Source: a virus
Length of the DNA stretch: 50,638 nt
Strand: one strand, 5' to 3'
IMG/VR virus record: IMGVR_UViG_3300044617_000880
Span: 1-50,638 of that record
Position 1 is the first letter of the stretch; every line of letters begins with the position of its first letter. Position numbers and translations under genes: made by a program. The notes beneath the pieces were generated by a model, which was given only the letters and a program-made list of their open reading frames with translations, was not told where the DNA came from and did no database searches. Positions 39,341 through 48,151 of this stretch are shown here, piece by piece.

Positions 39341-40069
39341 TTAGGGGTAGTTGATGCGGTTCGAACCAAAGTCCATCATGCCAGGGTTCTGTGGAAAGAT
39401 ACCTTCCATGGCAAACGCCTGCGCCAGACTCATGGGCTGGTTGTAAGAAATCTTGGCCAGCTGATCCTCGTATCCACGAGTCAGCGCCTGCAGATCCTCA
39501 CGCACACCAGCCATAGGCAACTCGCTACGTGCGGCATCCAGCGTGCGCTGCGACTGCTGTTCTCCCAGCATCTGGTAGAAGTCACTCTGGGTATCGCCGT
39601 ACGACTGGGATGCCTGACCCTCAAGTCCCCCCAGCAACGCCATCAAATCCTGGGGGGACGATCCACCGCCCTCCATTGGCATCTCTTCTCCACCCCCAGA
39701 CATAGCGCCTAGGAGTTCAGGGAGAAGAATAAAGGGAAGAGCACCCACTGTTGCGGCAAGGCCCATCTTGCCAAAGCCCTTCAACTTTGTACCAGCCCCA
39801 GGCTTCAAACTCTTATAGGCTGCGCCACGTGCAGTGGTGCCTTTTAGCGCGCGCTCACCATAGCGCTTAAGAATGATGTCACGAGCTTTATCTGGACCAA
39901 CTCGCTTTGAAACTCTTTTGAACTGGTCTTCAAGAAACTTAGCTTCAACTGCTGGAGTTGGAAGTGGGTTCTTGCCGCTGCCCGTAACTGTACCAAGTCC
40001 TTCTGAAAGGATGAGGGGCAGCAGCCACGAAGCGGCACTAGCAACGGCAGGGGCAATTGGGACGGGCAT
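39341..40069 (-). CDS. Helical protein with hydrophobic segments, 242 aa
   Basis: Begins MPVPIAPAVASAASWLLPLI, which together with a second hydrophobic segment (MGLAATVGALPFILLPELLG) suggests membrane contact, then a charged Met/Gly/Gln-rich tail. Such membrane-active internal proteins are typical of podoviral ejectosomes. ATG 40069 follows the upstream stop after two bases (TAGCCATG). Not recognised by family. Confidence 0.55.
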   Translation of the reverse strand: MPVPIAPAVASAASWLLPLILSEGLGTVTGSGKNPLPTPAVEAKFLEDQFKRVSKRVGPDKARDIILKRYGERALKGTTARGAAYKSLKPGAGTKLKGFGKMGLAATVGALPFILLPELLGAMSGGGEEMPMEGGGSSPQDLMALLGGLEGQASQSYGDTQSDFYQMLGEQQSQRTLDAARSELPMAGVREDLQALTRGYEDQLAKISYNQPMSLAQAFAMEGIFPQNPGMMDFGSNRINYP

Positions 40070-40071
40070 GG

Positions 40072-40440
40072 CTAAAGCACCATTGGTTCGTGGGGCAGAG
40101 TGCAGCCACGCCACGCACGGGCATATCGCTCTGCTACTTCAGGCAGTGTAACAGTGCCAATGTGTACAGTCGATACCCGCTCAATCGGATCGTACTTTGA
40201 AACGAGCATGGACCACGGTCGCTTCATGGCCCGGAGGTGGCGGATCTCCCAGAGCCAGGACCGCACAAGCTTCCCCCGCAGGTAAGGTCCCCCCACGACG
40301 AGGGGGAGGGGGGTGAGGTTGAGGATGGGCAAGTCGTGCCGGGTCTCGAGGTCGAAGGACCGGCCAAGGGCTAGGCGGGCAAAGCCGTCAGTAGCGTGGT
40401 CTCGGCACAGGTCGGCACTGAGAAGTCGCCAGTTGAACAT
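40072..40440 (-). CDS. Unknown protein, 122 aa
   Basis: A 122-residue Arg/Trp/Leu-rich, probably globular protein (LVRSWLWEIRHLRAMKRPWS). Not recognised. It is packed between the ejection-type genes, but its amino-acid make-up is that of a soluble protein; a C-run motif copy lies at 40289. Confidence 0.55.
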   Translation of the reverse strand: MFNWRLLSADLCRDHATDGFARLALGRSFDLETRHDLPILNLTPLPLVVGGPYLRGKLVRSWLWEIRHLRAMKRPWSMLVSKYDPIERVSTVHIGTVTLPEVAERYARAWRGCTLPHEPMVL

Positions 40441-40449
40441 GGCGGTAGA

Positions 40450-42120
40450 TTAGCGACCCTTACGGAGTGCACCCAGTTCATTGGCCAACAACTCCGCCAT
40501 TGCCCGGTTCTCGGCCTTCTTTGCTCCGGCGGTACCCAGCCTGTCAAGCCGCTGGGACTTGCGACCGAGGGCCAACTCGCGTTCAGCCTGCTTCTGCTGC
40601 AAGGCAACAAGTTCTTCCAGGGCCGAGCGGGTCCGACCAATCTGGCCAGCGGTTTGTGTACCCAGCATCTCCTTGATTGGGTCAAGCGCTGTCAGTTCGT
40701 AGGTAGTTCCTACCTTGGCACCAGTCAGAATTCCAAGCGCCTTGCCCAAAGACTTGGCCGTATGCACCTGGCCTTCCGTGACACTACCCAGTGCAAACCG
40801 GAGGTTGGACGCATCGTTTGCGACACCCAGCAGGGCTGAGTTTGCAATGGACTCGGGGCTAACGCCGGGACCCAGCTTTCCAAGCGCGGTAGCGTACTTC
40901 TCACGCATGCCCTGCATTTCGCCAAGGGTCACGTCCAGCACGTCGGCCAACTGACCTTCATAGCCGGGCTTGCCGTAGATAGCCATTGAAGCTTCCTTCA
41001 GCGAGTTGCGAACCATGTTGCCGTACTTGGCTGGGTCAGTGTTGTCAGGCAGATTCTTGATCATCTGCAAGTTGGACATGAGCTCGTTGATGGCGGGAGC
41101 AGCAGCCGTCTGGTCAAAAGCCAAGTTGCCATTAGCCAGCGTTTGCACCAACGCATTGCTAATTGTCTTGTTGGTAAAGCCGTGGGCTCGTGAGGAAGTC
41201 AGGGTGCTGGGATCAATCAATCCTTCCCCTGCAGTGAAAGTCCCGCCCTTTGCAAAGTAATCTGCAATGTTCTTGTTGGCAGCACCGGCCGCAGCAATCA
41301 CCTCTTCTGACAACGCCCCGCCAGCAATTTGAGCCCGGGTACGTGAATCTGCGTTTACGTTTCCAGAAATCAATTCGCCAAGAGTCTCAGCGGTCTGTGT
41401 AAAAGCAAGTCCAGTTTGACGCGCCAAATTGGTGCCAGCACCAAGTCCAGAGGTAGACGAGGTAAGCAGGGAGTCAAAGTAGTTGGGGAGGGTGGCCTGA
41501 GCTGCTGACTTGTAGACATCAATAACCTGCTGCTGTGACTTCAGTCGCTGCTGCATTTCAGAAGCCTGCTTAGCAATCGAGGACTGCGTGTCCTTGCTCA
41601 TACCTTCAGTGCGAGCCTTGACCTGCAGCATCTTTACCTGGCTGTCCGTAAGTTCTTGGTCAACCGCGTCAAGCTCCTCAAGGATTGGGCCCCGAGCTTC
41701 TTCGCTAACCTGGGCAGCCTTGAACTCCAATTGCTTCTTCTTCAGTTCCAACTGGGTCATAGACTCAAGCTGGTACTTCAGCATGTCCTGACCGAGTTGC
41801 TGCTGCTTGTCCATGCGGGCCATTTCCATCTGGTCCCGAGCCTGAAGCATCTGCATCTCACGGGCCTGCTGGCGATCCTCTCGCTCGGTCTGAAGACCGG
41901 CCATGTAGTTGGCCTGCTCACGGGCAGCGCGGAAGTTCTCGTTGTTGATGTTGCGCATCAAGGTGAGATCAACACCCGAGTCGCCACCCGAGACATACTG
42001 ACGTCCACCGCCACCTCCACCCCCACCCTGCATGGCCTGCTGCATGGCGAGAATCTGGTCTGCGTAGGCAGCATTCGCCGCACCGGGATCAATCAATCCG
42101 CCGTAGGGTCCGTCTGCCAT
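40450..42120 (-). CDS. Large helical, ejection-type protein, 556 aa
   Basis: A 556-residue, mostly helical protein with a Gly-rich N-terminus (QAMQGGGGGGGGRQ) and long coiled-coil segments from about 60 to 200 (MLQARDQMEMARMDKQQQLG; LKKKQLEFKAAQVSEEARGP), then an Ala/Asn-rich and helical half. No enzyme motif. The make-up resembles internal core proteins that leave the head with the DNA. AGGAAGG precedes the ATG. Confidence 0.6.
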   Translation of the reverse strand: MADGPYGGLIDPGAANAAYADQILAMQQAMQGGGGGGGGRQYVSGGDSGVDLTLMRNINNENFRAAREQANYMAGLQTEREDRQQAREMQMLQARDQMEMARMDKQQQLGQDMLKYQLESMTQLELKKKQLEFKAAQVSEEARGPILEELDAVDQELTDSQVKMLQVKARTEGMSKDTQSSIAKQASEMQQRLKSQQQVIDVYKSAAQATLPNYFDSLLTSSTSGLGAGTNLARQTGLAFTQTAETLGELISGNVNADSRTRAQIAGGALSEEVIAAAGAANKNIADYFAKGGTFTAGEGLIDPSTLTSSRAHGFTNKTISNALVQTLANGNLAFDQTAAAPAINELMSNLQMIKNLPDNTDPAKYGNMVRNSLKEASMAIYGKPGYEGQLADVLDVTLGEMQGMREKYATALGKLGPGVSPESIANSALLGVANDASNLRFALGSVTEGQVHTAKSLGKALGILTGAKVGTTYELTALDPIKEMLGTQTAGQIGRTRSALEELVALQQKQAERELALGRKSQRLDRLGTAGAKKAENRAMAELLANELGALRKGR

Positions 42121-42159
42121 GGATTATGCCTTCCTCAAGTTTGACATGATTTGACTTTC

Positions 42160-43713
42160 TTACTTAGGCATCTGCTCAGCGGCCCTGCGGTTTGTTTCTG
42201 CCGCATGGTTGTAACCCCACTGGTCATGCCTTGCAGTGCTGCCCAGACCCGTAGGTGCCTGGCCTTCTTCATACCCCATGCGGCCAGCGCCACCAAACTC
42301 ACCAGCAATAATGTGATCTGGCGGCAGACCGTTCTGCTGAATCCACTGCATTGCTTCACGGGAGATTCCAGGCACCTGCATACCTCGCATAATCAAGGCC
42401 TTAACGTCTACACCTTGACCAAAGCCACGGGGTGCCATTGCAGACTGGGCTCGGCTAATTTCGCCACGGACGCGGTCGCGCATTGCAGTGTCATCGGCAA
42501 CAAAGCCCTGACCCGCCATGCCAGCCTGCTTGCCAAGAGCCGCAATTGTCCCCCCAAGAAGGCTGCCAATGATTGGGTTGGCCTGCAGGAAGTTGACGCC
42601 AAACTGGCCCACGTTCATGGCGTACTGGGCAACCATCTGGTTGCGCTGCTGGTCATCAGCTGCGTTAGCCATTGCAATATTTGCACCCATCTTGATGGCT
42701 TCCTGCTTTGCACCCGTTGACTGCAAACCCATCTGAGCAATCGTAGTGCTAAGGTTGGCCTGCGAAGTAGCCATGCCCTGCATTGCTCCAGCCTTAGACT
42801 GCTGAATATTGGCTTGCATAGCAGCATTTTGCTGCATAGCTCCAGCCTTAGACTGTTGAATACCAGCTTGGCCACTAGCTTGTGCTTGCAGAATGCCAGA
42901 CCTAGCCTGCGCACCTTGGAACTGAAGGTTGGAGACATTAGCACCAACGCCACGCTCCATTTCATACTTGCTCTGGCGCTCAGCCTCAGCCATCTGGTCA
43001 GCAGAAATGCCTTGAGACATAAGGGCACCCATCTGCTGTTCCTGCTGCAAGTCAAAGTTCTGGCGCATACCCGCAGCCATTTCAGAAGCGATTTTATCTC
43101 GACCTTCATCAACCTCAGCTAGGGCCCGACCCATAGTGTTGTTGTACCCACCTAAAGCTTGGTCGTAAGTGCTCTCAACCCGACCCATTTGTTCTTGGAA
43201 CTTGCCCAAAGCTTGGTTGTAAGTACCCTCAACTCTGCCCATTTGGTCTTGGAACTTAACTTCAGTCTCCTTGGCCTTCTTTTCAAACGCAGCCGTATCC
43301 GCCTTGGTCTGGTCCATCAACTGCTTCTGGAACCCGTAAGCCTTGTCCCACGCGGGGCTAGGGGTATTCAACTGCTGCTGGGCCCTCTGCATGTTGGCCA
43401 TGGCTTGATCAAAGAACTGCGTATTGCGGTCCTGAGTTTGCCTAGCAACCTGCTCACCCTTCATCGTGTCATACAGGGTGCCCTGCTGGTACATCTGCAA
43501 AGATGGAGCCGTGCCAATCCTGTAGTTGGTGCCCCGCATCATGTTTTGCAGATCTTGTGCGGTGTTGCCGGAAGTAGGAACATTAGCGCCACCAAAAAAC
43601 TGGTTCATATTAAAACCAGCAGGTGCTTGGGTTCCGCTCTTGCTTGACCAAGAGGAGATGGGCGTGAAGCCGCCAAAGGCACCAGGATTAGCAGGCTTGT
43701 TGGTGGGGGGCAT
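42160..43713 (-). CDS. Large helical, ejection-type protein with internal repeats, 517 aa
   Basis: A 517-residue protein with internal repeats: FQDQMGRVEGTYNQALG and FQEQMGRVESTYDQALG in tandem near 155-195, and two copies of QQSKAGAMQ near 290-320 within a Gln/Ala-rich helical part. A hydrophobic Gly-rich segment (NPIIGSLLGGTIAALG) is in the C-terminal half. Again resembles a podoviral internal protein. A GAGGAGA lies upstream of the ATG, which shares its GGGGGGCATTAG surroundings with two other genes. Confidence 0.6.
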   Translation of the reverse strand: MPPTNKPANPGAFGGFTPISSWSSKSGTQAPAGFNMNQFFGGANVPTSGNTAQDLQNMMRGTNYRIGTAPSLQMYQQGTLYDTMKGEQVARQTQDRNTQFFDQAMANMQRAQQQLNTPSPAWDKAYGFQKQLMDQTKADTAAFEKKAKETEVKFQDQMGRVEGTYNQALGKFQEQMGRVESTYDQALGGYNNTMGRALAEVDEGRDKIASEMAAGMRQNFDLQQEQQMGALMSQGISADQMAEAERQSKYEMERGVGANVSNLQFQGAQARSGILQAQASGQAGIQQSKAGAMQQNAAMQANIQQSKAGAMQGMATSQANLSTTIAQMGLQSTGAKQEAIKMGANIAMANAADDQQRNQMVAQYAMNVGQFGVNFLQANPIIGSLLGGTIAALGKQAGMAGQGFVADDTAMRDRVRGEISRAQSAMAPRGFGQGVDVKALIMRGMQVPGISREAMQWIQQNGLPPDHIIAGEFGGAGRMGYEEGQAPTGLGSTARHDQWGYNHAAETNRRAAEQMPK

Positions 43714-46349
43714 TAGACTCGTCTCCTCTGTGTATCAAGTATCCGTCCAGTCAGCGAGAATGCAAGCAGCTTGATTTCCACGCCACAGACGGGGAACACA
43801 AACGACGGGCTCAACGAGGCCCCCATGACACCGTGCTGCCCAAACGAGGCGCGCGGCATTTCATTACCTACATAGCTAACCGTGCTGACCTTGGTACCAC
43901 TCTGGTTCACCGGGGTAGCCGTGTAGATCGGGGTGTCTGAAGTTCCCTCGTAGACCTGTGCACACCACGACTGCGTAAAGGTGGGCGAGTAGGTACCGCT
44001 GATCAGTTCCACGTAGGCAGCCGCGTTGGTCACCTGCTTCTGGCGGAAGAAGTCCTTGAACTCCGGCTGGTCAGGCTGCATCTGGAACCCGATGTTGCCA
44101 CCTGTCCAACGCACCAGGATGGGGGCCACGCTCCAGTTGGAGTTTGCATACGTTGCCGAACTACCGGCGGTAGCCATATCCGCTACCGTGGTCCTGGTCA
44201 TGGTGCCGTCCAACTTGTAACCCGCACAGTCAAACTCATCGGCGGTGGGAGTAAGGGGCGGCGGGGACCCAGTGGTAAACTGCACATTCCGAGCAGTCCC
44301 CCCACAGAGGTTGGTACCGCTCAGGGAGCGCTCGTAGTCCACGATGTACACGCCGTAGGTACCAGAGGCGTCATGGCGCTTGACGAACAGGGACCGGCGG
44401 ACGTTCTTGCCGCTCACGATCCAGTTGCCGCTGCGCATGTGCTTGAAGGGCAAGTCCTTGAGCATGGTGATTCGGTTGGTACCAAACCACATGCAAGCGG
44501 CTTCACCGTCCGGGCCCGTAACCGAGGGCTTCAGAATGGTGAGGCACTGGCCGGTAGCGTCAAATGCCATCTTGAGGTTGGCCTTGGCCGAGGCCCAGTC
44601 CACGTTCAGCAGGGTGTCCAGACTGGTCACGTCTTCCAGCTGGCCGTCTGCAGAGATAGCCTTTAAGCCGGCACCCGACACGAGATATGTCATGGTGCCG
44701 ATGGCCTCGAGGGTGTCCTTGCCCGCCACGCCGTAACCCAGGTGCATCTCTTCCACCTTGATGAAAGAGTCGGCGCGGCTGATCTTGTACATGCGATCCG
44801 TCGAGAAGCCCAGTATGGCCATGCCCACTCGACGCATGGCAATCACTTCATTACCAGGAGTCTGGGGCACCCACCTACTGAACTGGCTGAAGTTCTCCGG
44901 CTGGGTATCCAGGGTCGTGCTCCACCGCAGATCACCCACACCTGGCGGCGGGTTGGGAGGCGTGACGCCAGTGACCGAGTCGGTCAGCGTTGCAGCCGTA
45001 TTGCCCAGCACGCGACTCACAAACAGGGTAGACCCCAGGAACTGAGCCACACCCCCCTGTGGGGGGACATTGTCAGATCGGGTGCGACCAGCAAACGTGT
45101 CCTGATACACCAGCTGGGTGTCAGCCACGCGCACGTTGATGCCCTCTGGAGTAACTATTGAAGTGTCCGCTGGGGCTGTAATAATGCTGTCTAAGTGCAG
45201 GGGGCTGTTTCCGTACAGCGAACCGCCCGCTATGCCTTGATTTACCGTGCGATAGATCAGCGCCTTGTTATACACGCCCGGGGTAGTACCCACACCACGA
45301 ACCCACGCACCGCCGCTGTAGTAGGAGGGGAACCACACCCGCAACATGATGGGCAGGTTCTGGTCAGCGTTGCCATTCCTAGGCATTTCAAGGTAACCGA
45401 TCTCGGAGATCTGACTCTTGCGGCCAGTCGTCGAATCGAGGAACTGCACGGCAAATCCGTAGTTTCCCGACTTGTACAGTGTCTTGCCTGTGTTGCCACG
45501 CTTGTCCACCATAACTGCAAGGCGGCCAGTGGTAGACGCCGTTGCCACACCTGGGTTCACAACTGCAGTGGCAGTTGCAAGCGAAGAGTATCCGCCGCCA
45601 GTAAGAGTAATGCCCGGGGGACTTGCATTGTCATAACCCGAGCCTTGGTCGGTAATCACAATGCTAGTAACCGTACCACTAGAGATGACAGCGTAACCTT
45701 GCGCTGTTCTTCCTGGCTCTGTTGGGGCAGTAAAAGTAAGAACAGGGGGTGAGGTGTATCCAGAACCGGCATTGGTGATTGTTGCACTAGCCACGCCGCA
45801 CGGTGCCGAAATGGTACTGGCAGCTCCGGTGTCAAGCTGGGTTTCCACCGTAGGCACAAGGCCAGGACCAGCAGGCAGCTTGGTCAGGGTGGGAGTTCCG
45901 GAAGCGACGTACACCACCTGCGCTGGGTAACCACGGATATAAATGTAGGCGTACCTGCCAGAGCACTGGATGTCCACCTCAAGGCCACTAGCGTTTACCG
46001 TGTGCTGACTAGTAAACGCGGTGGGACTGGATCCGGTAGAGCTCAAGTAGAAATCAAAGTGGGTTACATCTGGTGTTCCAGCCACCTCGCGCACCACAAC
46101 GTAGCCCACGTAGTAGGTGCTTGCGTCGTAAATCAGGGTGATGGGAAAGAAGTTGACCAGCGTACCGGAAGCGCTGAACGTGGTGATGTTCTTGAAAGCG
46201 GGGTGCGTGCGCAGGCAGCCGGGCGTGTTGCCGTCAATGCCGGTCAGTTCCCACGCGATCTCACGAGGTGTGGAAGGGCGAGACTGAGCCTTCGACATGG
46301 TCGTTGGCCCAGTGAAGTTCCATGTCCATTGAGTGTCGTTGTCAGCCAC
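43713..46349 (-). CDS. Tail nozzle / tail tube-like protein, 878 aa
   Basis: Beta-rich 878-residue protein. The part RWSTTLDTQPENFSQFSRWV (about 470-490) through IAMRRVGMAILGFSTDRMYK and ISADGQLEDVTSLDTLLNVD is the kind of sequence I associate with podoviral nozzle / tubular proteins that close the short tail. Residues 188-265 carry two GSGY repeats (ITNAGSGYTSPPV, ITDQGSGYDNASPP), a beta-helix-like insert found in many phage fibres, in locally A/T-richer DNA (45555-45788). The N-terminus may bind the adaptor ring. Supports a podovirus morphology. Confidence 0.65.
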   Translation of the reverse strand: MADNDTQWTWNFTGPTTMSKAQSRPSTPREIAWELTGIDGNTPGCLRTHPAFKNITTFSASGTLVNFFPITLIYDASTYYVGYVVVREVAGTPDVTHFDFYLSSTGSSPTAFTSQHTVNASGLEVDIQCSGRYAYIYIRGYPAQVVYVASGTPTLTKLPAGPGLVPTVETQLDTGAASTISAPCGVASATITNAGSGYTSPPVLTFTAPTEPGRTAQGYAVISSGTVTSIVITDQGSGYDNASPPGITLTGGGYSSLATATAVVNPGVATASTTGRLAVMVDKRGNTGKTLYKSGNYGFAVQFLDSTTGRKSQISEIGYLEMPRNGNADQNLPIMLRVWFPSYYSGGAWVRGVGTTPGVYNKALIYRTVNQGIAGGSLYGNSPLHLDSIITAPADTSIVTPEGINVRVADTQLVYQDTFAGRTRSDNVPPQGGVAQFLGSTLFVSRVLGNTAATLTDSVTGVTPPNPPPGVGDLRWSTTLDTQPENFSQFSRWVPQTPGNEVIAMRRVGMAILGFSTDRMYKISRADSFIKVEEMHLGYGVAGKDTLEAIGTMTYLVSGAGLKAISADGQLEDVTSLDTLLNVDWASAKANLKMAFDATGQCLTILKPSVTGPDGEAACMWFGTNRITMLKDLPFKHMRSGNWIVSGKNVRRSLFVKRHDASGTYGVYIVDYERSLSGTNLCGGTARNVQFTTGSPPPLTPTADEFDCAGYKLDGTMTRTTVADMATAGSSATYANSNWSVAPILVRWTGGNIGFQMQPDQPEFKDFFRQKQVTNAAAYVELISGTYSPTFTQSWCAQVYEGTSDTPIYTATPVNQSGTKVSTVSYVGNEMPRASFGQHGVMGASLSPSFVFPVCGVEIKLLAFSLTGRILDTQRRRV

Positions 46350-46632
46350 GCTTGCTCTCCAGCCGTTCCAGCCGGGAGCGCATGTCGTTCAAGTCCCGGT
46401 CGTGGATGCGGTCAGTACCAGTCAGGTTGATGGTGGTCTTGACCAAGTCGCTCACCACAGCATGCAGCTCTTCGGTGCTCTTCTGCTGCTGCATGAGGAT
46501 CTGGTCCTTGCGGCCGATCTCGATGGGGATGCTAATCAAGCCATAGATCACGGACACTGCCGTGATTGCCTGGAATGCCAGAGTCGCGTACTGAAACAGG
46601 CTAGGCTTTAGTTGAACAGGCTGTGCATCCAC
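46342..46632 (-). CDS. Membrane protein with coiled coil, 96 aa (holin or spanin candidate)
   Basis: One membrane segment (LFQYATLAFQAITAVSVIYG, about 12-33) followed by a charged, coiled-coil-like tail (QQQKSTEELHAVVSDLVKTT; RIHDRDLNDMRSRLERLESK). The layout N-in, membrane, coiled periplasmic part suits an inner-membrane spanin or an accessory holin. Its start overlaps the end of the upstream gene and its end overlaps the nozzle gene by 8 bases. Confidence 0.55.
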   Translation of the reverse strand: MDAQPVQLKPSLFQYATLAFQAITAVSVIYGLISIPIEIGRKDQILMQQQKSTEELHAVVSDLVKTTINLTGTDRIHDRDLNDMRSRLERLESKRG

Positions 46633-46972
46633 AACGAATCTCCTCTGGATTATTCACGGACTTGGACTCTTCGAGGATAACCGACGCCTTCAGAAGAACC
46701 AAGTAGTTGATGGCGTCCACGATGGTGTCCTGCAGGGACTCGTTGACCTGGAACTTGCCCTTGGTCATGTAGGTCGACAGCCGGCTCACCTTGTCCAGGA
46801 ACCGGATGAAGATGCCCTGCTGCACATTGCCCACTCCCAGAAGGGGGCCCAACTGGAAGTTGCGGAAGGGCTGGTCCTCACCGCTTGTGTAATCAGCTTG
46901 CTTCTTACGCATCAAAGACTGGGCATGTACACAGATGTCCTCGTGGATCTTCAGCACGTCATTGGTGTCCAT
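46601..46972 (-). CDS. Nucleotide-modification-associated domain protein (DUF1599/Nmad1-like), 123 aa
   Basis: Motifs YTSGEDQPFRNFQLG, FIRFLDKVSRLSTYM and ESLQDTIVDAINYLVLL follow the layout I recall for DUF1599 (nucleotide modification associated domain 1), with acidic residues and a D-K-x-S-R-L core. The family is found in phages and near base-modification genes; here no modification enzymes are seen, so the role is open. A C-x-C-x-x-C near the end (RCGCTACST) is unusual. GAGG precedes the ATG. Confidence 0.65.
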   Translation of the reverse strand: MDTNDVLKIHEDICVHAQSLMRKKQADYTSGEDQPFRNFQLGPLLGVGNVQQGIFIRFLDKVSRLSTYMTKGKFQVNESLQDTIVDAINYLVLLKASVILEESKSVNNPEEIRCGCTACSTKA

Positions 46973-46979
46973 CAGTTCC

Positions 46980-47483
46980 TCACTTTCGGCCTTCGCGTCG
47001 GGCTAACCTAGACAGCACTTCAGCATGGCAACTACCCGGATGTCGGAAGCATTGGAGGATAGACCCGGCAGGAAGACCCTTCAAAGCATTTACCAACTTG
47101 GGGCTAAGTTCATTTCGCTTGTGAACATAGATTCCAAAGTCACGCACCGCATTTTCTACTCGTTCGATGTCAGTAGGAAACATTCCGCGGTAGTCAAATG
47201 GGTTACCAAGCAATCCTTCCCGTGGGGTCTTGGCCGTCAACATAGCCGTAAGTGATTGAGGGGTTGGAATCTTGTTGCGGTCAAGCATGACTGTCTTGCC
47301 CTTACCTCGACCTGCATAAGTTCCCGGTTGGCCTACATACCCTCGAATAAGGTCTGACTTGGGACCAGACAGCAGTTCAGCCAACTGGGCTTCTGTCATC
47401 CCCACTTCGGACAGCGGCATGCGACCGGGAGTCCGGTACATCTTGCTGATGAGAGCAATCATCTCCTCAAGAGGGTTAGGCAT
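46980..47483 (-). CDS. Unknown protein, 167 aa
   Basis: A 167-residue basic protein: helical N-terminus (LEEMIALISKMYRTPGRMPL), a Gly/Thr-rich beta part (RGYVGQPGTYAGRGKGKTVM), a further helical part and a basic end. It lies within the candidate lysis group, but I find no catalytic motif of an endolysin (no amidase zinc site, no E-D-T or C-H-N arrangement). Not recognised. Confidence 0.6.
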   Translation of the reverse strand: MPNPLEEMIALISKMYRTPGRMPLSEVGMTEAQLAELLSGPKSDLIRGYVGQPGTYAGRGKGKTVMLDRNKIPTPQSLTAMLTAKTPREGLLGNPFDYRGMFPTDIERVENAVRDFGIYVHKRNELSPKLVNALKGLPAGSILQCFRHPGSCHAEVLSRLARREGRK

Positions 47484-47487
47484 AAAC

Positions 47488-48012
47488 TCAGCCTACCTTC
47501 TCTTTAGCCTTAAGCCATGCGGCGTTGAACTCTGGGTCAGCGGCCCGGCGGGCAGCCAGCCATTCTCGGGCAGTCTCAGGTCGGGATTCGTCGAGGGCGG
47601 CCACAGCGATCTGGGCCTCCTGCACCTTGCGGCGGGGGAGCCAGCCGACGGCAATACGGATGGCGGTTACGGCCCCGGTGGAGTACAGGATCCACACCAC
47701 GAATCCCCCCACGAGGGCGATGAGACCCCACTGGATCAGGGAGGCCCACCAAGGGGTCACGTCCCGGACGCCGGGCAGGGTGGCATGGATTTCCGCTACG
47801 CCCTCACGGATCTGCAGGGCTTCGTTCTTGATGTCGGTGGCGGTACGAATCGACTCAAGTTCTTTGGAAGTGTGGCGGATTTGCTCCGCCAACTTGGTGA
47901 TGTTTTCAGCACTCGCCGAAATGGTGTTGGCCTCCTCAGCGATGTGCTGGGAGGCCGAACACCCTAGAACCAGAGTGACCGAAAGGATCAGCCAAGCTTG
48001 TCGGAGATCCAC
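47488..48012 (-). CDS. Lipoprotein with a membrane segment and coiled coil, 174 aa (u-spanin-like candidate)
   Basis: A lipoprotein signal (residues 1-18: hydrophobic core, then LVLGC with Cys18) is followed by a helical periplasmic-like part (SASQHIAEEANTISASAENI), a membrane segment near 89-113 (WASLIQWGLIALVGGFVVWI), and a basic/acidic cytoplasmic-type tail. An outer-membrane lipid anchor plus an inner-membrane segment is the layout of unimolecular spanins, which fuse the two membranes in phage lysis. It would imply a host with an outer membrane. Start GTG overlaps the 39-aa membrane peptide gene. Confidence 0.55.
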   Translation of the reverse strand: MDLRQAWLILSVTLVLGCSASQHIAEEANTISASAENITKLAEQIRHTSKELESIRTATDIKNEALQIREGVAEIHATLPGVRDVTPWWASLIQWGLIALVGGFVVWILYSTGAVTAIRIAVGWLPRRKVQEAQIAVAALDESRPETAREWLAARRAADPEFNAAWLKAKEKVG

Positions 48013-48107
48013 GACGAGATCTTGCCCAGGGGCAGGATGTTGCCACCGATGTAACCAAAGGCAAAGAGCATGACACCAAACCAGATGCTACCGATGAATG
48101 CGTCCAT
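47988..48107 (-). CDS. 39-residue single-pass membrane peptide (holin candidate)
   Basis: Begins MDAFIGSIWFGVMLFAFGYI, one membrane segment, and a short basic/polar end (GKISSWISDKLG). AGGAGA lies 6 bases before the ATG. It is directly upstream of the lipoprotein, so a holin/spanin pair is suggested by position. Many small membrane peptides look alike, hence the moderate confidence. Confidence 0.6.
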   Translation of the reverse strand: MDAFIGSIWFGVMLFAFGYIGGNILPLGKISSWISDKLG

Positions 48108-48120
48108 TTGTTTCTCCTAA

Positions 48121-48137
48121 CCCCCCGACGTGGGGGG
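48121..48137 (-). other. C/G hairpin upstream of the holin candidate
   Basis: CCCCCC (48121-48126) / GGGGGG (48132-48137) with a 5-base loop. On the minus strand it also holds a CCCCCCACG copy of the dispersed motif. A -10-like TATACT (minus strand, near 48146-48151) precedes it, so it may lie in the 5' leader of the lysis group. Confidence 0.5.
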
Positions 48138-48151
48138 ACCCGCAAAGTATA

